A DNA stretch of 64,000 nt. It comes from Termitomyces sp. T153 (taxonomy: Eukaryota; Basidiomycota; Agaricomycetes; Agaricales; Lyophyllaceae). The notes beneath the pieces were generated by a model that searched no databases, was not told where the DNA came from, and worked only from the letters and a program-made list of their open reading frames with translations. A program made the translations under genes and the position numbers. This document shows positions 25,046 to 36,936 of this stretch, in pieces; the stretch's first letter is position 1; each line of letters starts with the position of its first letter. Location of the stretch: the NCBI GenBank assembly GCA_018296165.2, contig JACKQL020000003.1:310001-374000 (forward strand), written 5' to 3'.

Positions 25046-26199
25046 CCCTGAGAAATGTAGTGGGATTTGAGTCGGATAGCTGAATTATTGCATGGTTTAT
25101 CTACATTGTATACAATTCGCCCCGGCTCGGATCACACGGCATGGTTACGGACAGTTGAATGCCCGTACTAAACCGTTGGAATTCCGTAATAAATCGTTGT
25201 TCTTCGCATAGTTTCAATGACAAAAACATGATTCTAGCTTAAGCCAAGTCTGGTTTACAACCCTACAACGACCTCCCTGATGATCCATAGTCCTCCATAA
25301 CCCATATATTTTGGCCTGAACCAACTGTTATGGGTTATGGGAGCTTCGATTGTAACCAGGCAGAAGTGTTGAAGGGCCCTTACCTGAGACAGATCAAGGG
25401 TGCCCACCCATGGCCTTGACGACGGAAGAAGGAGGTGGTATTGGCATCAAACACATCAAAACTCTGCCAATTCTACCATCGCATTTTTAATCAGCCAATG
25501 ATTTCAGCTCTTCCACCGGGGGTATAGAATCATATACGATTGGATTGTCAGGCAGAGACGATATAGTTTGAATACATTATAGTAGCATTTTTTAAATATT
25601 CCCCAACCCTACTGTAGCTGTATATCACGGTTCACAGCTGTCAATCTGCTGTGCCGTGCCGGAGGGTTTACAATTTGTAGTGCGGCACGATTCATGGTTG
25701 CCGTGTGTCTGTGAACGAGTAGTGTGCCCCCACAACCGACGTCGGTGTTGGTTCTACTCTATACAACCATCATTACTCATTCAGTTAGGTAGTGCAAGCA
25801 GATTGAGATCATATCAAGTCTAATTATGGATAATTTTCTTCATGTGGTGTGTACTTGGTGCATGCTGAGATGTTATTTATTGTTCTTGTGCTTGTCAGTG
25901 CCACCACTGAAGCTCGTACTGAACTTTCTACAGGGAATTCTGTTGAAAAAGAACAGGTCAATGAAAGTTACATCACATGTCTCCTCTCCTGAACTGTGTA
26001 AGGCCTTGACTTAACAACACGCAACACGGCGTGTCAATGGCACTAAAACAAAAAATTATATAGTTTTTGTACGCAAGTTGGGGAATGAAACCATACCTGA
26101 AAAAATGGACAAAACTAATGATATATTGAGGAGTACTGACTGCATATGGAGGGCGCAATCATGTGTATATCATAACATCTGCCCCCACTTGTAAGGCAG
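25046..26199. other. Gap with a small inverted repeat before the transposon nest
   Basis: No gene. CTCCATAACCC at 25293-25303 pairs with GGGTTATGGGAG at 25332-25343 around a 28-base spacer, a hairpin that could be a tiny transposon end or a terminator-like fold. CpG is still normal to about 26170 (for example CACGGCGTGTC near 26025), so the left edge of the copia element is close to 26200. Confidence 0.4.
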
Positions 26200-26289
26200 G
26201 TAGGTGGGAAAAAAAGATCCAATCTTGGGCACTTATCATTGCACTAGTCTTGCTTCCCGCATGTCAATTCTTTCCTTGTATCTGTTTGT

Positions 26290-26900
26290 TTTTGCAGAAA
26301 TCCTGTATTGTTTGTTGAAGACTGACGGTACTGCAAAGGAATGCTACGATGCATTCAAAGCTAGGGCTCAACAAGAGGGACCTCTGAAGCAGGTTGCCTT
26401 AATTTGTGAAGCACTCTCCACATACACTCCCATCTGTGAACCAATAGAAAACACTGCTTTAAGGATCTGCAAGCTGATCAATTGTGCCTTTGCCATTGGA
26501 GCAATTGATAAAGACCTCCTAAAGTGTATTGCACTCCTCAATTCTATAAATGACAAATCCTTTGAAGCTGTCCAAACCTAAGTCTCCCGAGGGCTTTCCA
26601 ATGTGATGGAGGAGAAGCTATACAGATCTGTCAACATTAGGAAGCTCTTCCAGACTATCAACAGTCTCTCCACACTTTCAAAGCCACTGTCCACTGACAC
26701 TACTCTGATTGCCAAAAATCATGCCCACAATCATGGACCCAGCTATCTATGCTGCAAGGTCTGTTTTAATCTAGGGCTCTCTTGTTGTGGGCATACAAAG
26801 GAATGGTGCATTTGCTAGGGAGGAGGAATGGCCAGGTGCACAATCAAGGAATCAAAAACAGCATGCAAGGCTGCTTGAGGAGGCAGAACCAGTATAAAGA
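26290..26900 (+). pseudogene. Copia gag remnant
   Basis: The frame includes TAKECYDAFKARAQQEGPLK, then LRICKLINCAFAIGAIDKDL and IALLNSINDKSFEAVQT, the order typical of the UBN2-like gag domain of copia elements. After a stop it continues with VSRGLSNVMEEKLY and a zinc-knuckle-like CCKVCFNLGLSCCGHTKEWC. Stops at 26579-26581 and after 26815 break it. The N-terminal start of gag is not clear. Gag would form the particle shell that packages the element RNA. Confidence 0.75.
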
Positions 26901-27319
26901 CAGGAACAGGAACAACTCAAAAAGGCAGGATAGCAGTGAAAGCTTGGATGGACAAGCCTACATTGTTGATTCCTTGCACCTTCAAAGAATACAACTTGAA
27001 ACCCAGAAGACTGATACACCAAAGGCTGCTGAATATGCCAGAATAGCTTCAAACTCCACTGACTTCTTTGAGTACCATGGGTTTATGGCAATCGAAGATG
27101 ACTGTAATGATTTCAGCAATGAACTCAGAGTTTCTGTTGACTGGGGAAACGATCTCAATCAGGACTGCAAAACTATACTTGCGTGATGCCTCTATCAAAC
27201 CAACCCCAACATACAACAATTGTCTTGCTGAATGAAAAGCCATTCTATCTTGATTTGGGCACAATAGTCCACATCCTTCTGATCCAATTTTGTGTCCCTT
27301 TGTGCAATCCCCCCTCAAT

Positions 27320-28690
27320 CTGTCAAAGGAATAGGAAGTACATCAGTTGAAGCCCTGGGGATTGGACAAATTTGCCTCCATGTTCAGAACAAAGCTGAAC
27401 TCATACTTTACAATGTTCTATATATCCCTACTTGAACTGTTTGCCTCATTTCAGTTTCAGCTCTTCTTACAGGCATGCATGCTAACATCACATTCAATGA
27501 GACTGGCATTACAATTCTTGATAACAATAACAACACCCTTCTTGCCTCAGGACCTCTCATTCCAGGATGACAACTGTATATGCTCAATATACAGGCAGCA
27601 TTGACTGAACATGCACTAAATGCACAGCACCCCATCAATCTCAACACCTGGCACTGGTGCTTCAGCCATGCAAATTACCAAGTCATTGCTACTATGGCAT
27701 GTGCCAGTCTGCTCCCAGGTACACTGTCTGCCTCTCTTCTTGCACATCCAAAATGTGACTTCTGTATTATTGGAAAACAGATGAAGTCACCCATTCCAAA
27801 AGTGCAAGACAAGGGGCATAAGGCAAGCAAGAAACTGCAGATTGTTTGGGTAGCTTTGACAGGACCTATGAGTGTTCAGTCACATAGAGGAAATAAACAT
27901 ATTATGGACCTTGTGGACAATTATGCAAATATGCCATGGTCAATCCCCCTCAAGTCCAAAAGCAATGCCTTTCCAGCACTGCAAGGATGGGAAAAGGTAA
28001 GAGAACTTGAGACAGGAACAAAAGTTGGAATATATCATGTGGGGCATGATGGCAAACTCAAGAGCCATCAAATGGAAGCATGGCTGTCATCAACAGGATC
28101 TAGACACAAATTTGGAGCTCCAAATACTTCTCAACATATGGGATAAGTCAAACACATGCACAGGACACTCCAAGGAAAGGTGAGGACTATAAGAATAGCC
28201 ACAAAGTGCCCAAGCTCACTTTGGGACAAGTTTTGCATGACTGCTGCCCACTTACATGCCAAGATGGCAACTAAGTCCCTTGGCCACAGAACATCATTTG
28301 AACTATGGCACAGTTGAGCACCTGACTTTTCCTATATGCATGAAATTGGATGCTGCATCTTTCTTCTAATCCTCAACTAACACAATCCAAAACTCAACCT
28401 GCACAGTGTCAAATGTGTCTTGATTGGTTACACCAAAAATTCAAAAGTGTACTGATTTTACAATCCCAGAACATGTAAGATTTATGAATCATTTCATGTG
28501 AGGTTCCTGGAACAACATGATGGCCACCCTAAGGATATGAACTCACAAGACCTAGACAAAATGGGGGTTGCAACTGTACACCCTGAAACAATTAAAGAAA
28601 TACAAGGATTGGCAACAGATGCTCCCTTCTTCACAGATGACAAAGATAACATGAGCTTACAGCCCTACAAATGGGAAGTACAGTAATGGT
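27320..28690 (+). pseudogene. Copia protease tail, gag-pre-integrase and integrase remnant
   Basis: The protease end (LYNVLYIP) is followed by the pre-integrase zinc region (WHWCFSHANYQVIATM, then CDFCIIGKQMKSPIP). The integrase core follows: LQIVWVALTGPMSVQSHRGN, KHIMDLVDNYANMPWSIPLK, and later frame-shifted pieces with HLHAKMATKSLGHRTSFELW and a KCVLIGYT motif. TGA and TAG codons interrupt it in many places, mostly where CGA or CAG would be expected. The remnant stops where the LINE begins near 28730. Confidence 0.85.
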
Positions 28691-29251
28691 CTTTACATAC
28701 ATGTTCTAGGTAGTTTACTAGGAATAATAGCCTGCTGGGTGAGCAAATGGAGAACTAACAGGCCAACTCATTGCCCCCAGCTTCCCAATGCCCTTGGCAC
28801 TGTCTTTAGATGCTTCCCCTGATGGTATTGCCCCATGCTCACCCCTCTTTTGTTGTATGTCTAGTAAGATTGTGTGGGCCTTTTGTTGTGTGCTTAGCCC
28901 CTGGGAGGGCATGTGTGTCTGGACCAGGCCACTAATGGTGGAGTGCAGTGGTAGGTTGTTGGAGAGGGTTCCCTGGGCTATTACCTCCAATTTGGGCCTT
29001 CCACATCCCTATATTCCCTGCTCCCTGAGTCTGATGGGCTTGAGTGGGTAGTTGGTATTGGTAGATGGTAGATACAGTGAAATTCCTCTTGATTCTGGTT
29101 GCTTCAATTGTTGGATCCTTTTCATGTTTCATCCTGCTTGTTCCTCATTGCCATCCTGAGGCCAGTTGTAGTTGCACTTGCCTGTACCTGCATTTTCTAG
29201 CTTGTCATCCATTTCAATCAGATTATGAGGAGAAACATCACCAAAAGTCTT

Positions 29252-30655
29252 CTATAGCCTTTTTGTGTCTTCAACAAATTGTAGAAGGGCCTTTATGCCA
29301 TCACATTTGCCAAATAACATTCTCATGCATGCTTTGTCATCTCCTTCCAGGCTCCTAACCATTTTATGCCTCTTGTCCTCATACACCCTGCACTTGAGCA
29401 GATAGTGCTCCATCAATTCTATTCTGTCCTTGCAGCTGTTACATATTTCTGTCTCAGACTTCTCTATCCAGTGTAGATGCCTGTTTAGCAGAGTGTGTCC
29501 AGTATGTAATTGAATCAGGAGGCTGAGTTGATTCCTTGTGACTCCCCTAGTCACTCCTCTGAAAGCTAAGAATGAGCAGCTGTTCTCAAAAGTCTTGGCA
29601 TATTAGGCATATCTTGGTGAGGCCTTCCATTTCTTCCTCCACATCCCTCTGAGCTTTGCATTGTGTATCTGCTTCAAGGCTGATAATCCAGCTGCCAGGC
29701 TGCTTCTGCACTTGACCAAGTAGGGTGGCAGGAGGTCAAACAAATCTGACATCCCCTCCACTGCTTCCTTTGCTGCTTTGTCTACTAGCTCATTGCCTTC
29801 TGCTCCTGAATGGGCAGCAATCCAAACAATCTTTATCTCAAAGTCAGCCCTTCCTTGTTCCTTCCTTGCAATTGCCCTCAGAGCCTTGTGTGCTACATGA
29901 AAATAGTAATGACTCTGTCATTGCTTGTAAATAGTTAGCAACTGAATCACCCCTTGGTTGTCTATCTGCATTGTGGTCTCCTTTGGCAGGACTGCTTTGG
30001 CCACCATGTGAATCCCAAGGTTCAGGGCCACTGCCTCTGCCTCAAAAGATGTGCTCCTGGTGAGGGGGCCTAGGTGGTAGCATGGGACCCTTGGCTCCTT
30101 GTTATCCATCATGAGGACCACCACAGCCCTAGCATTGCCTTTGTATCCTGACCTGTCTGTGTATACCTGGAACTGTGCCATGTTCTCCCTATCAAAAGTT
30201 AGTAACTCCTCCTTTGTCTCTGCTGTCCATGATTTGATGGGGGACATGTACATCAGAAGCTGTCAAACTGGGTTGACCATCTTTGTGTTGTCCAGCTAAA
30301 GGTCATATCATTGTGTTAGCTCATGCAGTGGCATTCAGTGCCATGCCACTTTGTGTCATAATGCCTGCCTTAGCAGTTTGTGCAAAGGATGTGCCTGTGA
30401 GAGTGATGCTAGTTGCATCACATATCTGTGGCAGACTTTGTCCATCATTAACTCCATTGGGAGTAGGCCCATGTGTATCTCCACCACATCTGTTGGGCTC
30501 ATCCTCATTGTGCCCATTATCTTCAGGGCTGCCATTTGCTGTATGGAGCTCAGCTTCTCAGTGATGCCTGCCAAGCCCCTGAGTCTCCCTCCAGCCATTC
30601 TGCTTACTGGGGTATACCACACCTCTGCTGCATATGTCATCCTTGGGAGCACCAC
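29252..30655 (-). pseudogene. LINE connector, RNase H and C-terminal Cys/His domain
   Basis: 30655-30356 holds the conserved region behind the reverse transcriptase (YAAEVWYTPVSRMAGGRLRG). 30253-29918 is RNase H: FQVYTDRSGYKGNARAVVVL (Asp), RSTSFEAEAVALNLGIHMVA (Glu), TMQIDNQGVIQLL (Asp). 29554-29252 is the end domain, RNQLSLLIQLHTGHTLLNRH followed by EICNSCKDRIELMEHYLLKC. These parts are spaced as in Tad-like LINEs with RNase H. Stop codons separate the frames. Confidence 0.85.
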
Positions 30656-30669
30656 AGCTATGTAGAGCC

Positions 30670-32660
30670 TCCTTATGAACTCTGGGCTAAGCCTGTCAAG
30701 AGTCTGGTTAGCCTACAGAACATTAAAGAGTACTTTGTAGCTTTAGCAATGGCATATTTTGCATGCTTGTTCTATCTGAGCTCATTGTCCACTATGACCC
30801 CCAGAAATTTGTGTGACCTTGCTGGTTCAATGCAGCTGTTCCTGAGGTTCAAGACCAGGCATGATACCCTCCTAGTCTTTGTTCCCAGCATGGAGTCATT
30901 CTCTCTCCTCCATGAGAGGTGCATGAGTTTAAATTTGCTCATCTCAAACTTCAAATTGTGCTCCTCCAACTACTAGTATGCTCCCCCTTGCCTCATCATC
31001 ATCCTCCTGAGCTTTTTGTTGGTCTCCTTGAAGTCCTTTCCTGAGGTCAACATTGCCACATTGTTGATAAAACCCAGTGCCATTTCCTGCCTCCCTCTCA
31101 CCACTTATAGTAAGTCAGCATTGTAGAATCATGGGAATTAGGTTGCCCTGTCCTATCCTGTTGAGGATGTCCACCCATAGTGAGACATAGTCATTGAATC
31201 TAAGCTTAGTTTGCTGGCCTGTTAGCATTCTCTTGATGAACTTGACATAGTCCTCAAGGACCCTCCTTTTTCTCATGTTGTGCAGGAACTTGTCCTTCAC
31301 CACATTAGGGAAAGCCTCTTCAATGTCCAAGAAGAGAATTGATACTACTCTGCCTTGTTGCCACTCATGCTTCACCCAGTGGGCCAAGAGTTGTAGCAAG
31401 TCCAACATGGTGCATCCTGAGCATCCTCTGAATTGAGTGCTGGGCAGAAGGCCATGTTTCTCCATTATGTAGGTCAGGTCCTCAGCTACAATTGAGGTCA
31501 GTACCTTTGCTAGAGTGTTAAGGAGTGCTATCAGTGATGCAAAAGTAAGTTTGATGCCATCAATGATTAGATCAACTGATCAAACTTTCTATTCACAGTT
31601 GTTTGGAGGCTTTTAGCTACATGCAAACTCACTTAGATGCAGCAATAGTATGAAGAATTTTATATGATTAATTTGCAAGTTTGAGAATGGTTCTCACACA
31701 ATTGAATGGGTTCAATTAATATTATCAAACTGTTAGACCCAAAGTAACTAGAACTCATAGGCCTAAGACAACTGCTCCCTGGGGTTATCTGAGCCATGGT
31801 ACATAGACTGCTTGTTCTTTTCCTCTGAAATTCTTCCCTCTTTATACCTTGCCTCTCTCACACAGACCATGGCTTTTCTACATGTTTTTGTTATTTTCCA
31901 GTAGCATAGTCAGCCAATGGGAGGTCTGGCCATCAGATGCCCATACAGTTGAGGCTTGGCAATGCATAGTAAGGCTCTTTTCTCCTCCTCTCTTTTCTAA
32001 ACCTCTTTTTCCCTGCTGAGGCTGCTGTGGCATTTCTGGGAGCACTGGCTTGGGCTGGTGATGTGAGTGGCAGGGGAGGCAAGCTGGAGTTGTTGGCTGG
32101 AGCAGCACCAGTTGTCAAGAGATCAAGGATAGCCAGCACTGCCACTTTGTTAGGCATGTTGGCTATCACTCTAACTAATTTTTTTGATCAAGTGATACAT
32201 TCAACCCTTGACCCATTGCTCTTGCTTCATTGTTGCTGCTCTGGTCATTTCTTCAGCCTTTTGGGATCATGAGAGCAGTATTTCTTTTAAGCTAAGTATT
32301 TCTCTGCCTACTGTTTTCAGCAAATGCTTACAGTTTTTCAGCATTTGGGTATATTGAGAAATTCCTTTTTCTTTAATTGAAGTACTATCAGCTACAGGTA
32401 ATGTACTGCCATATCATTGGTCTGTATGCCTTTGGCATGTTGTATGCTGGCTTCCCTAGCTTTCTCAGGACAACTGCTATATTTTCCTTCCACAGTAACT
32501 GCTTGGAAAAGATGGAGCAGATGGTCAGCAATTATCTCAAAAGACTTCTTAAGAACTATATTGGGTATACCATTGCTGCTGCAGGCTTTATATGGGCTGA
32601 GGCCCACTATGCTTCATCTGATCTGTTCTTTTGTTATGGGGCCACTTGTTGGGAAGGGTC
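30670..32660 (-). pseudogene. LINE reverse transcriptase, catalytic residues lost, interrupted
   Basis: From the right, SPYKACSSNGIPNIVLKKSF and LRKLGKPAYNMPKAYRP are followed by the 878-base insert (31534-32411). The domain then resumes with IALLNTLAKVLTSIVAEDLT, MEKHGLLPSTQFRGCSG and VVSILFLDIEEAFPNVVKDK (first Asp kept). Next is MALGFINNVAMLTSGKDFKE, where the F-x-DD box of the family reads INN (31060-31068 on the plus strand). The thumb follows with FEMSKFKLMHLSWRR and SHKFLGVIVDNELR. The catalytic pair is gone, so it cannot copy RNA. Confidence 0.88.
31534..32411. mobile_element. 878 bp insert in the LINE reverse transcriptase, flanked by TATCA
   Basis: The LINE protein reads ...KAYRP on one side and IALLNTLAKVL on the other, which join perfectly once this stretch is removed. 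TATCA lies at 31529-31533 and again at 32412-32416, a 5-base target-site duplication. The insert is CpG-poor. It has no clear inverted ends, but a polymerase-free solo LTR or small non-autonomous element would fit. A minus-strand frame inside (MIANMPNKVAVLAILDLLTT, then a Lys/Arg-rich end, 31933-32169) has no known relatives that I recall. Confidence 0.75.
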
Positions 32661-33013
32661 ATAGGTAATTTGTGCTGCCTGCTTCTGCTGTTGCCATTGG
32701 AGGGGAGGAAAATAGTGCCTCTGCTAGGACCTTGCATTTCTCCTCATTAGATTTAGCCTCCCTCCTCTCCTCATTGTCTCCCATGTACTTGAGCATGGGA
32801 ATCCTGGTCTGCCCACCATCTGTAGTCAGCCTGGTGGTGTATCTGTTTGTAATCCATAGGTCCCTCTCCATTGCATTGTCCAGGAACTCCTCCCAGTGTT
32901 TCTTTTGCACCTTTTGCATTTTGGTCACATACTTCCTCCTCTCCTCCATCAGTTCCTCCTCTATAGAGAAGTCATCTATCACCCTATGTCTATGCACTTT
33001 CTCACTTAGCTTG

Positions 33014-34009
33014 TTAAGCCTCCTTCTTGACTCTTCTTGACTCTTCCAGCATGTTCAAACACCACTGCTTTGTATGTATTGTGGACTTTGTCATTGGTAC
33101 CACCTCAATCATTTCTTGTAGGGCTCTGGTAAGCTTTTCTGCTAACTCCTGGAAGGCTGTCTCTATTGTGATTGGCTGGGCCTTGGGGAACTTGTTGTTG
33201 CTGATCTTTCTCTCCAGTACCCTTATAAATTTGTCCCAGTCTGCTGCCCTCAAGTTTCTCATTGGTTTCTGAGGTCTCTTCTTTGTTGGTAGATCCAGCA
33301 CCATGAGTATTGGTATGTGATCTGTGCATAGGCCTTGATTCCTGGGGCTTGCTTTGCATTGGATTGTTAGTTCTTCCAGGTTGCTACTGCCAAAGATATT
33401 GTCAGGCCTCATCCAATTGCTGGTCCTTTGTGCCTTCAGGGTGTTGATCCCCCTTGGGAGTAGCATTGCCATGTCAAAGTCTGCAAGCAGGGTTATTATT
33501 ACCTGTGCCTCTCTGGACACTGCCAATGTGAAGAGGTGCCCATTACTCTTGTGGTCCCAGAGAGGGTGATGTCTGTTGAAATCCCCTGCCCATACTATGT
33601 AGTTGTCCTCATTCTCAGTGGTCTCTTTTTGATTTAGTGTGAGATACTCTCTCAGTATGTCTGTACTGTTGTTGTTCTTGCAATCATTGTATATGTTGAA
33701 GATTGTGATCTTCCCAAACTGTCCCTTCATCTGTATTCCTGTTATATCAGCCATGTCTGGGATCATGAGTTGATGCCAGTTGTTCATACTGAGCTGTCTG
33801 TTCACCAGTACCACAGACCTGGTGCTTGTCTTATCAGGCAAGTGGGAAGTAGGGTATATTACTTGCCATGCTGAGCTTGCTCTCATGTTGTTCAGCTGGT
33901 CAAGATAAGGTTCTTGTATGAGTATTAAATCCCATTTCTTATGGAGTGTGTTCAAGTTTAGTAAGTTAAGTTGGGCCACTTTTGATTTTGCCAGGTTCTG
34001 CTGCCACAT
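33014..34009 (-). pseudogene. LINE endonuclease domain (EEP family)
   Basis: 331 codons are open, so this is the best kept part of the LINE. The start MWQQNLAKSKVAQLNLLNLN leads to WDLILIQEPYLDQ (catalytic Glu), then NYIVWAGDFNRHHPLWD (GDFN with Asp and Asn), PDNIFGSSN, and the final TDHIPILMVLDL (catalytic Asp-His). These are the apurinic-endonuclease-like residues that nick the target DNA. Downstream the frame enters the linker to the reverse transcriptase (MIEVVPMTKSTIHTKQWCLN). The element as a whole is dead because of the reverse transcriptase damage. Confidence 0.85.
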
Positions 34010-34093
34010 CCTCAGTCATTTGTGTGTTGGGTCTGCTGTTAACATATTAGATAGTTGGGAAAGGTCTTGGGGCAGTCAGGGGGGGGGGTCACA

Positions 34094-34360
34094 TCACATC
34101 AAAGGTTCTGGGAAGGTCAGCTTGAGGGCCAAGGTGCTTGTTAATCCTGCTGTTGTCTGAAGGGGGTTGTCCTTTTTGGTGCTCCCTAGTGTGTCCACCT
34201 TTCCCCAGTTAGGAAGTATGGCATCTTGTTCTCTAGGAGTTGTGTATCCATTTCCACACATTTCCTGTGGAAGACTGCACAGTCTCTGGAGTAGCTTGGG
34301 TGGCTCTTGAGGCCACAGGGGATGCATCTTGGCAGTTCTAAGCACCCCTTACTTGAGTGA
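34094..34360 (-). pseudogene. LINE ORF1, C-terminal end
   Basis: Resumes ORF1 on the other side of the LTR element. The second Cys/His knuckle is CIPCGLKSHPSYSRDC, followed by FHRKCVEMDTQLLENKMPYF, a standard end of fungal LINE ORF1. It then runs to a stop at 34094. Because the two halves fit across the 7 kb insert, the insertion order is certain. Confidence 0.8.
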
Positions 34361-34365
34361 GCTCC

Positions 34366-35539
34366 TGTCAGGTTCCGCTGACCCCGGGGGCTCAGCTGCA
34401 CTGGGCAAGTCCTTACTAGGCGGGCGTGATCCCCTTGCACTGGCAACTGAACACTCGAAAGCGTTCTGGGCACTGATGGCTTGTGCGGATAGTTGGTGGG
34501 ATGTGATCCGGACAGGTCCGGGGAGGTCCGGAGAAGTCGGATTGCAAGGAAACGGGACGGGCTTGGTGGGGTTCAGGCAGAAGACCGTATGGGAGATTCA
34601 CGGACGCAAAGGAGTAGGCGGCTATGCGATCAATGGGAGCGGAGCCGGGGTTTGATGGAAGATCAATTGGAGTTGATGGAGTCCGGGACCGAGCAAAGAG
34701 CAAGGTTTGGACCTGGTGAAAGAGTGTCGGGGTTTGTAATTGTAATTGCGGAGTTTGTGAGGTCGTTAAGGTTGAGGAAGACTTGGGCACAATGGCCAGA
34801 CGGAGTCACTGAGACAGCATCGGATGAAATGAAATGGAGTCAAGATGGAACAAGAATAGATTCGTGTGGAGATACAAAACAATAACAAGAATGATAACAA
34901 AATGGAGACAAGACAAGACTGGGAGACTGAGATAAGACCGGGAGACTGAGATAAGACCGGGAGACTGAGATAAAGGAAAACAAAACACAAAACACAAGAA
35001 GGAACCAATCAGACCATAGGTAACGTTAAGCAATATCAAGACTAGAGTACAAAGAGCTACTCAATGTCTTATATACTGACTACTGGAGAACTTTGGAGTA
35101 TGTCGGCTGCGGCGGTGGGGCTTGGCGGAGCTCAACGGAGTGGGTGGGTGTTGGTTGCGATCAAGGGTCGGGCCGCGCTGATACATTGATGGGATCATTT
35201 GGGAATGCGGGTCGCCCCGAGGTTGTTGTGATACTCTGGAATGGGTCGGAGGAACCAGGGTGTTGAGTTGATGATGGGTGGCAAAGATCGGGAACAGCGG
35301 GGGTGGTTCTTGGGGTTTGGGAGATCCAGGGTAAGTGTCAGTGGCTGCGGGGAAGGCGTTGAAGTTGGCCAGGGGGCCGTCGGAGTTAGCCAGGGAGGCA
35401 TTGGAGTTAGCCGAGGTTGCGTCGGGGTTAACTGAAATAGGCGCGGGGCATGGGCGGAAGTTTGGTGGAGCGTCGGGGGTTTTGGGGAATTGGGAGGTTG
35501 CTGGACAATGTGTGGGGGTCCAGGGGATGGGTCGTGACA
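34366..35539 (+). repeat. Left LTR of the 7 kb element (1174 bp)
   Basis: Starts TGTCAGG and ends CGTGACA. Contains a TATATACTGACTACTGG segment (35071-35087) which looks like the transcription start region. Three tandem copies of a 19-base unit beginning GGGAGACTGAGATAAGACC start at 34921 (the third is altered at its end). It differs from the right LTR mainly by C/T and G/A exchanges, often at CpG. Confidence 0.9.
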
Positions 35540-35751
35540 TCACCCCCCCTTCAGCGTCGAGACCCTTTGAGACGCGGGGAGCAGGACGGGGATTGGTGGG
35601 GCATGGGAGTTGAAGCCAAGCAATATTGATCAGTCTGCAGCGAGTGATAGCGGCGTGGGAGATGAAGTTGAAGCGTGGCCGCCGCTTCGTCAGGGTTCTC
35701 TTCAATCAATTAAAAGCCTTGGACATACCCTGGGATTTCCCAAATTTTGTC

Positions 35752-36936
35752 ATGTCTTCCCCCAGCATTCCAGTAGTCTCCCCCGCTGATTTGGACGAGG
35801 TGGTGGTGTATGACAGTGGGGGGGAGGAGTTTGAGCGTCGGCACTGCACTAGTGTCAGGGACCGGAGTCGTAAGTGGTGTCGACTTGTCTTCTCGGGATG
35901 ACTGACGGGGTTTTTGTAGAGTCGTCCATGGTGGTGGTGGTGGATTTTCCGGGGGTCCCAAAGCGGACCAAGTTTTGTCCCGCGTTGCTGAAGGAGGGGA
36001 GCATGGGGCGGTCTGCGGGGAAGGCGGGGCTTTTGCGGGGTGGTCGGGGAAAGGGGGCATCTTCGGCGGTGATTCGTGGGAAGCGCCGAGCCTCCCCATC
36101 CTCGGGGGCAGGACCCAGCAAGAGGCCGCATGGGTGCGAGCCGTCGGCGGGGCCTCCAGAGTCTCTCCTCTTTTCTCCTACCCCGGGCGTTTCCTTGGAA
36201 CGGTCGTCGAGTCCCCCCATGCCTATTCCTTCGATCATGGAGGTCTTCCTTCACAAGCAGGTGGAGGCTTTGACAACGTCATTGGCAGTATGGGAGGGTG
36301 AGCTCCGATGGGCAAGGGAGGACCGTGACGTGGCACGGATGGAGAAAGAGGCGATGGAGCGGGAAAGGAACACATTGGTGCGCATGGCGATGGAGCAAGC
36401 GTTAGAGGTGCGGGGCTTGCGGGAGCGTCTGACGCAGATGGAGGGGCAGCCCGCGGGGGAAGTGGAGGGGCGGGGACGAGTTCCAGAGGGGGATGCGCTG
36501 TGGGCAGAGCTGGAGGCGGCGAGGCGGAGGGAGGACTGGTTGGCCAACGAGGCCGCTTTGGGGCATGCGGGGATCCTCCATGAGTTGTCTTCCATTCCTC
36601 CGTTTGTTACTGACGGTTCATTTTCTGGGGTTAGGCTGGGTGCGGGAGCATCGGGTCCTCTTGGACAGTGCCTCCACGGCGTTCACGTCAATTCAGGACA
36701 GGTTGATGCAGGGGTCCGCGGTTCAGCCCCCGGAGTTGCAGCAGGGGATGGCGCGATTGGAGAGGTTGCTGGCGGGGCATCGGCGACGCAATGCGGTGGC
36801 CCCAGGGTCGTGGTGGGAGGTGGCGGCTGACGCAGGGGAGGCGTTGCCGGGGTTGGCGGAGGTCTTAGCGGTGGTGCGGGCCCAGATGGAAGTCGATCTG
36901 GGGATAGGGTTGCCAGGGGATCTGGGGAGGGAGTGA
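35752..36936 (+). CDS. Gag-like coiled-coil protein of the LTR element
   Basis: The first exon from ATG 35752 (MSSPSIPVVSPADLDEVVVY) splices at about 35870-35918 into VVVDFPGVPKRTKFCPALLK. A low-complexity, Pro/Ser/Gly-rich part follows, then a long helical region: FLHKQVEALTTSLAVWEGEL, REDRDVARMEKEAMERERNT, MAMEQALEVRGLRERLTQME. It ends with WVREHRVLLDSASTAFTSIQ, then ELQQGMARLERLLAGHRRRN and ALPGLAEVLAVVRAQMEVDL. The long coiled coil fits a structural capsid-like role, but I base that only on position inside the LTRs. Near 36590 the two exons do not join in frame, so a frameshift is likely. I recall similar repeat-associated proteins in other agaricomycete genomes, without a named function. 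Confidence 0.6.

Noticed and set aside
28700..34000. Plus-strand frames over the LINE
   Set aside because: They are antisense to LINE domains whose residues are recognisable on the minus strand.
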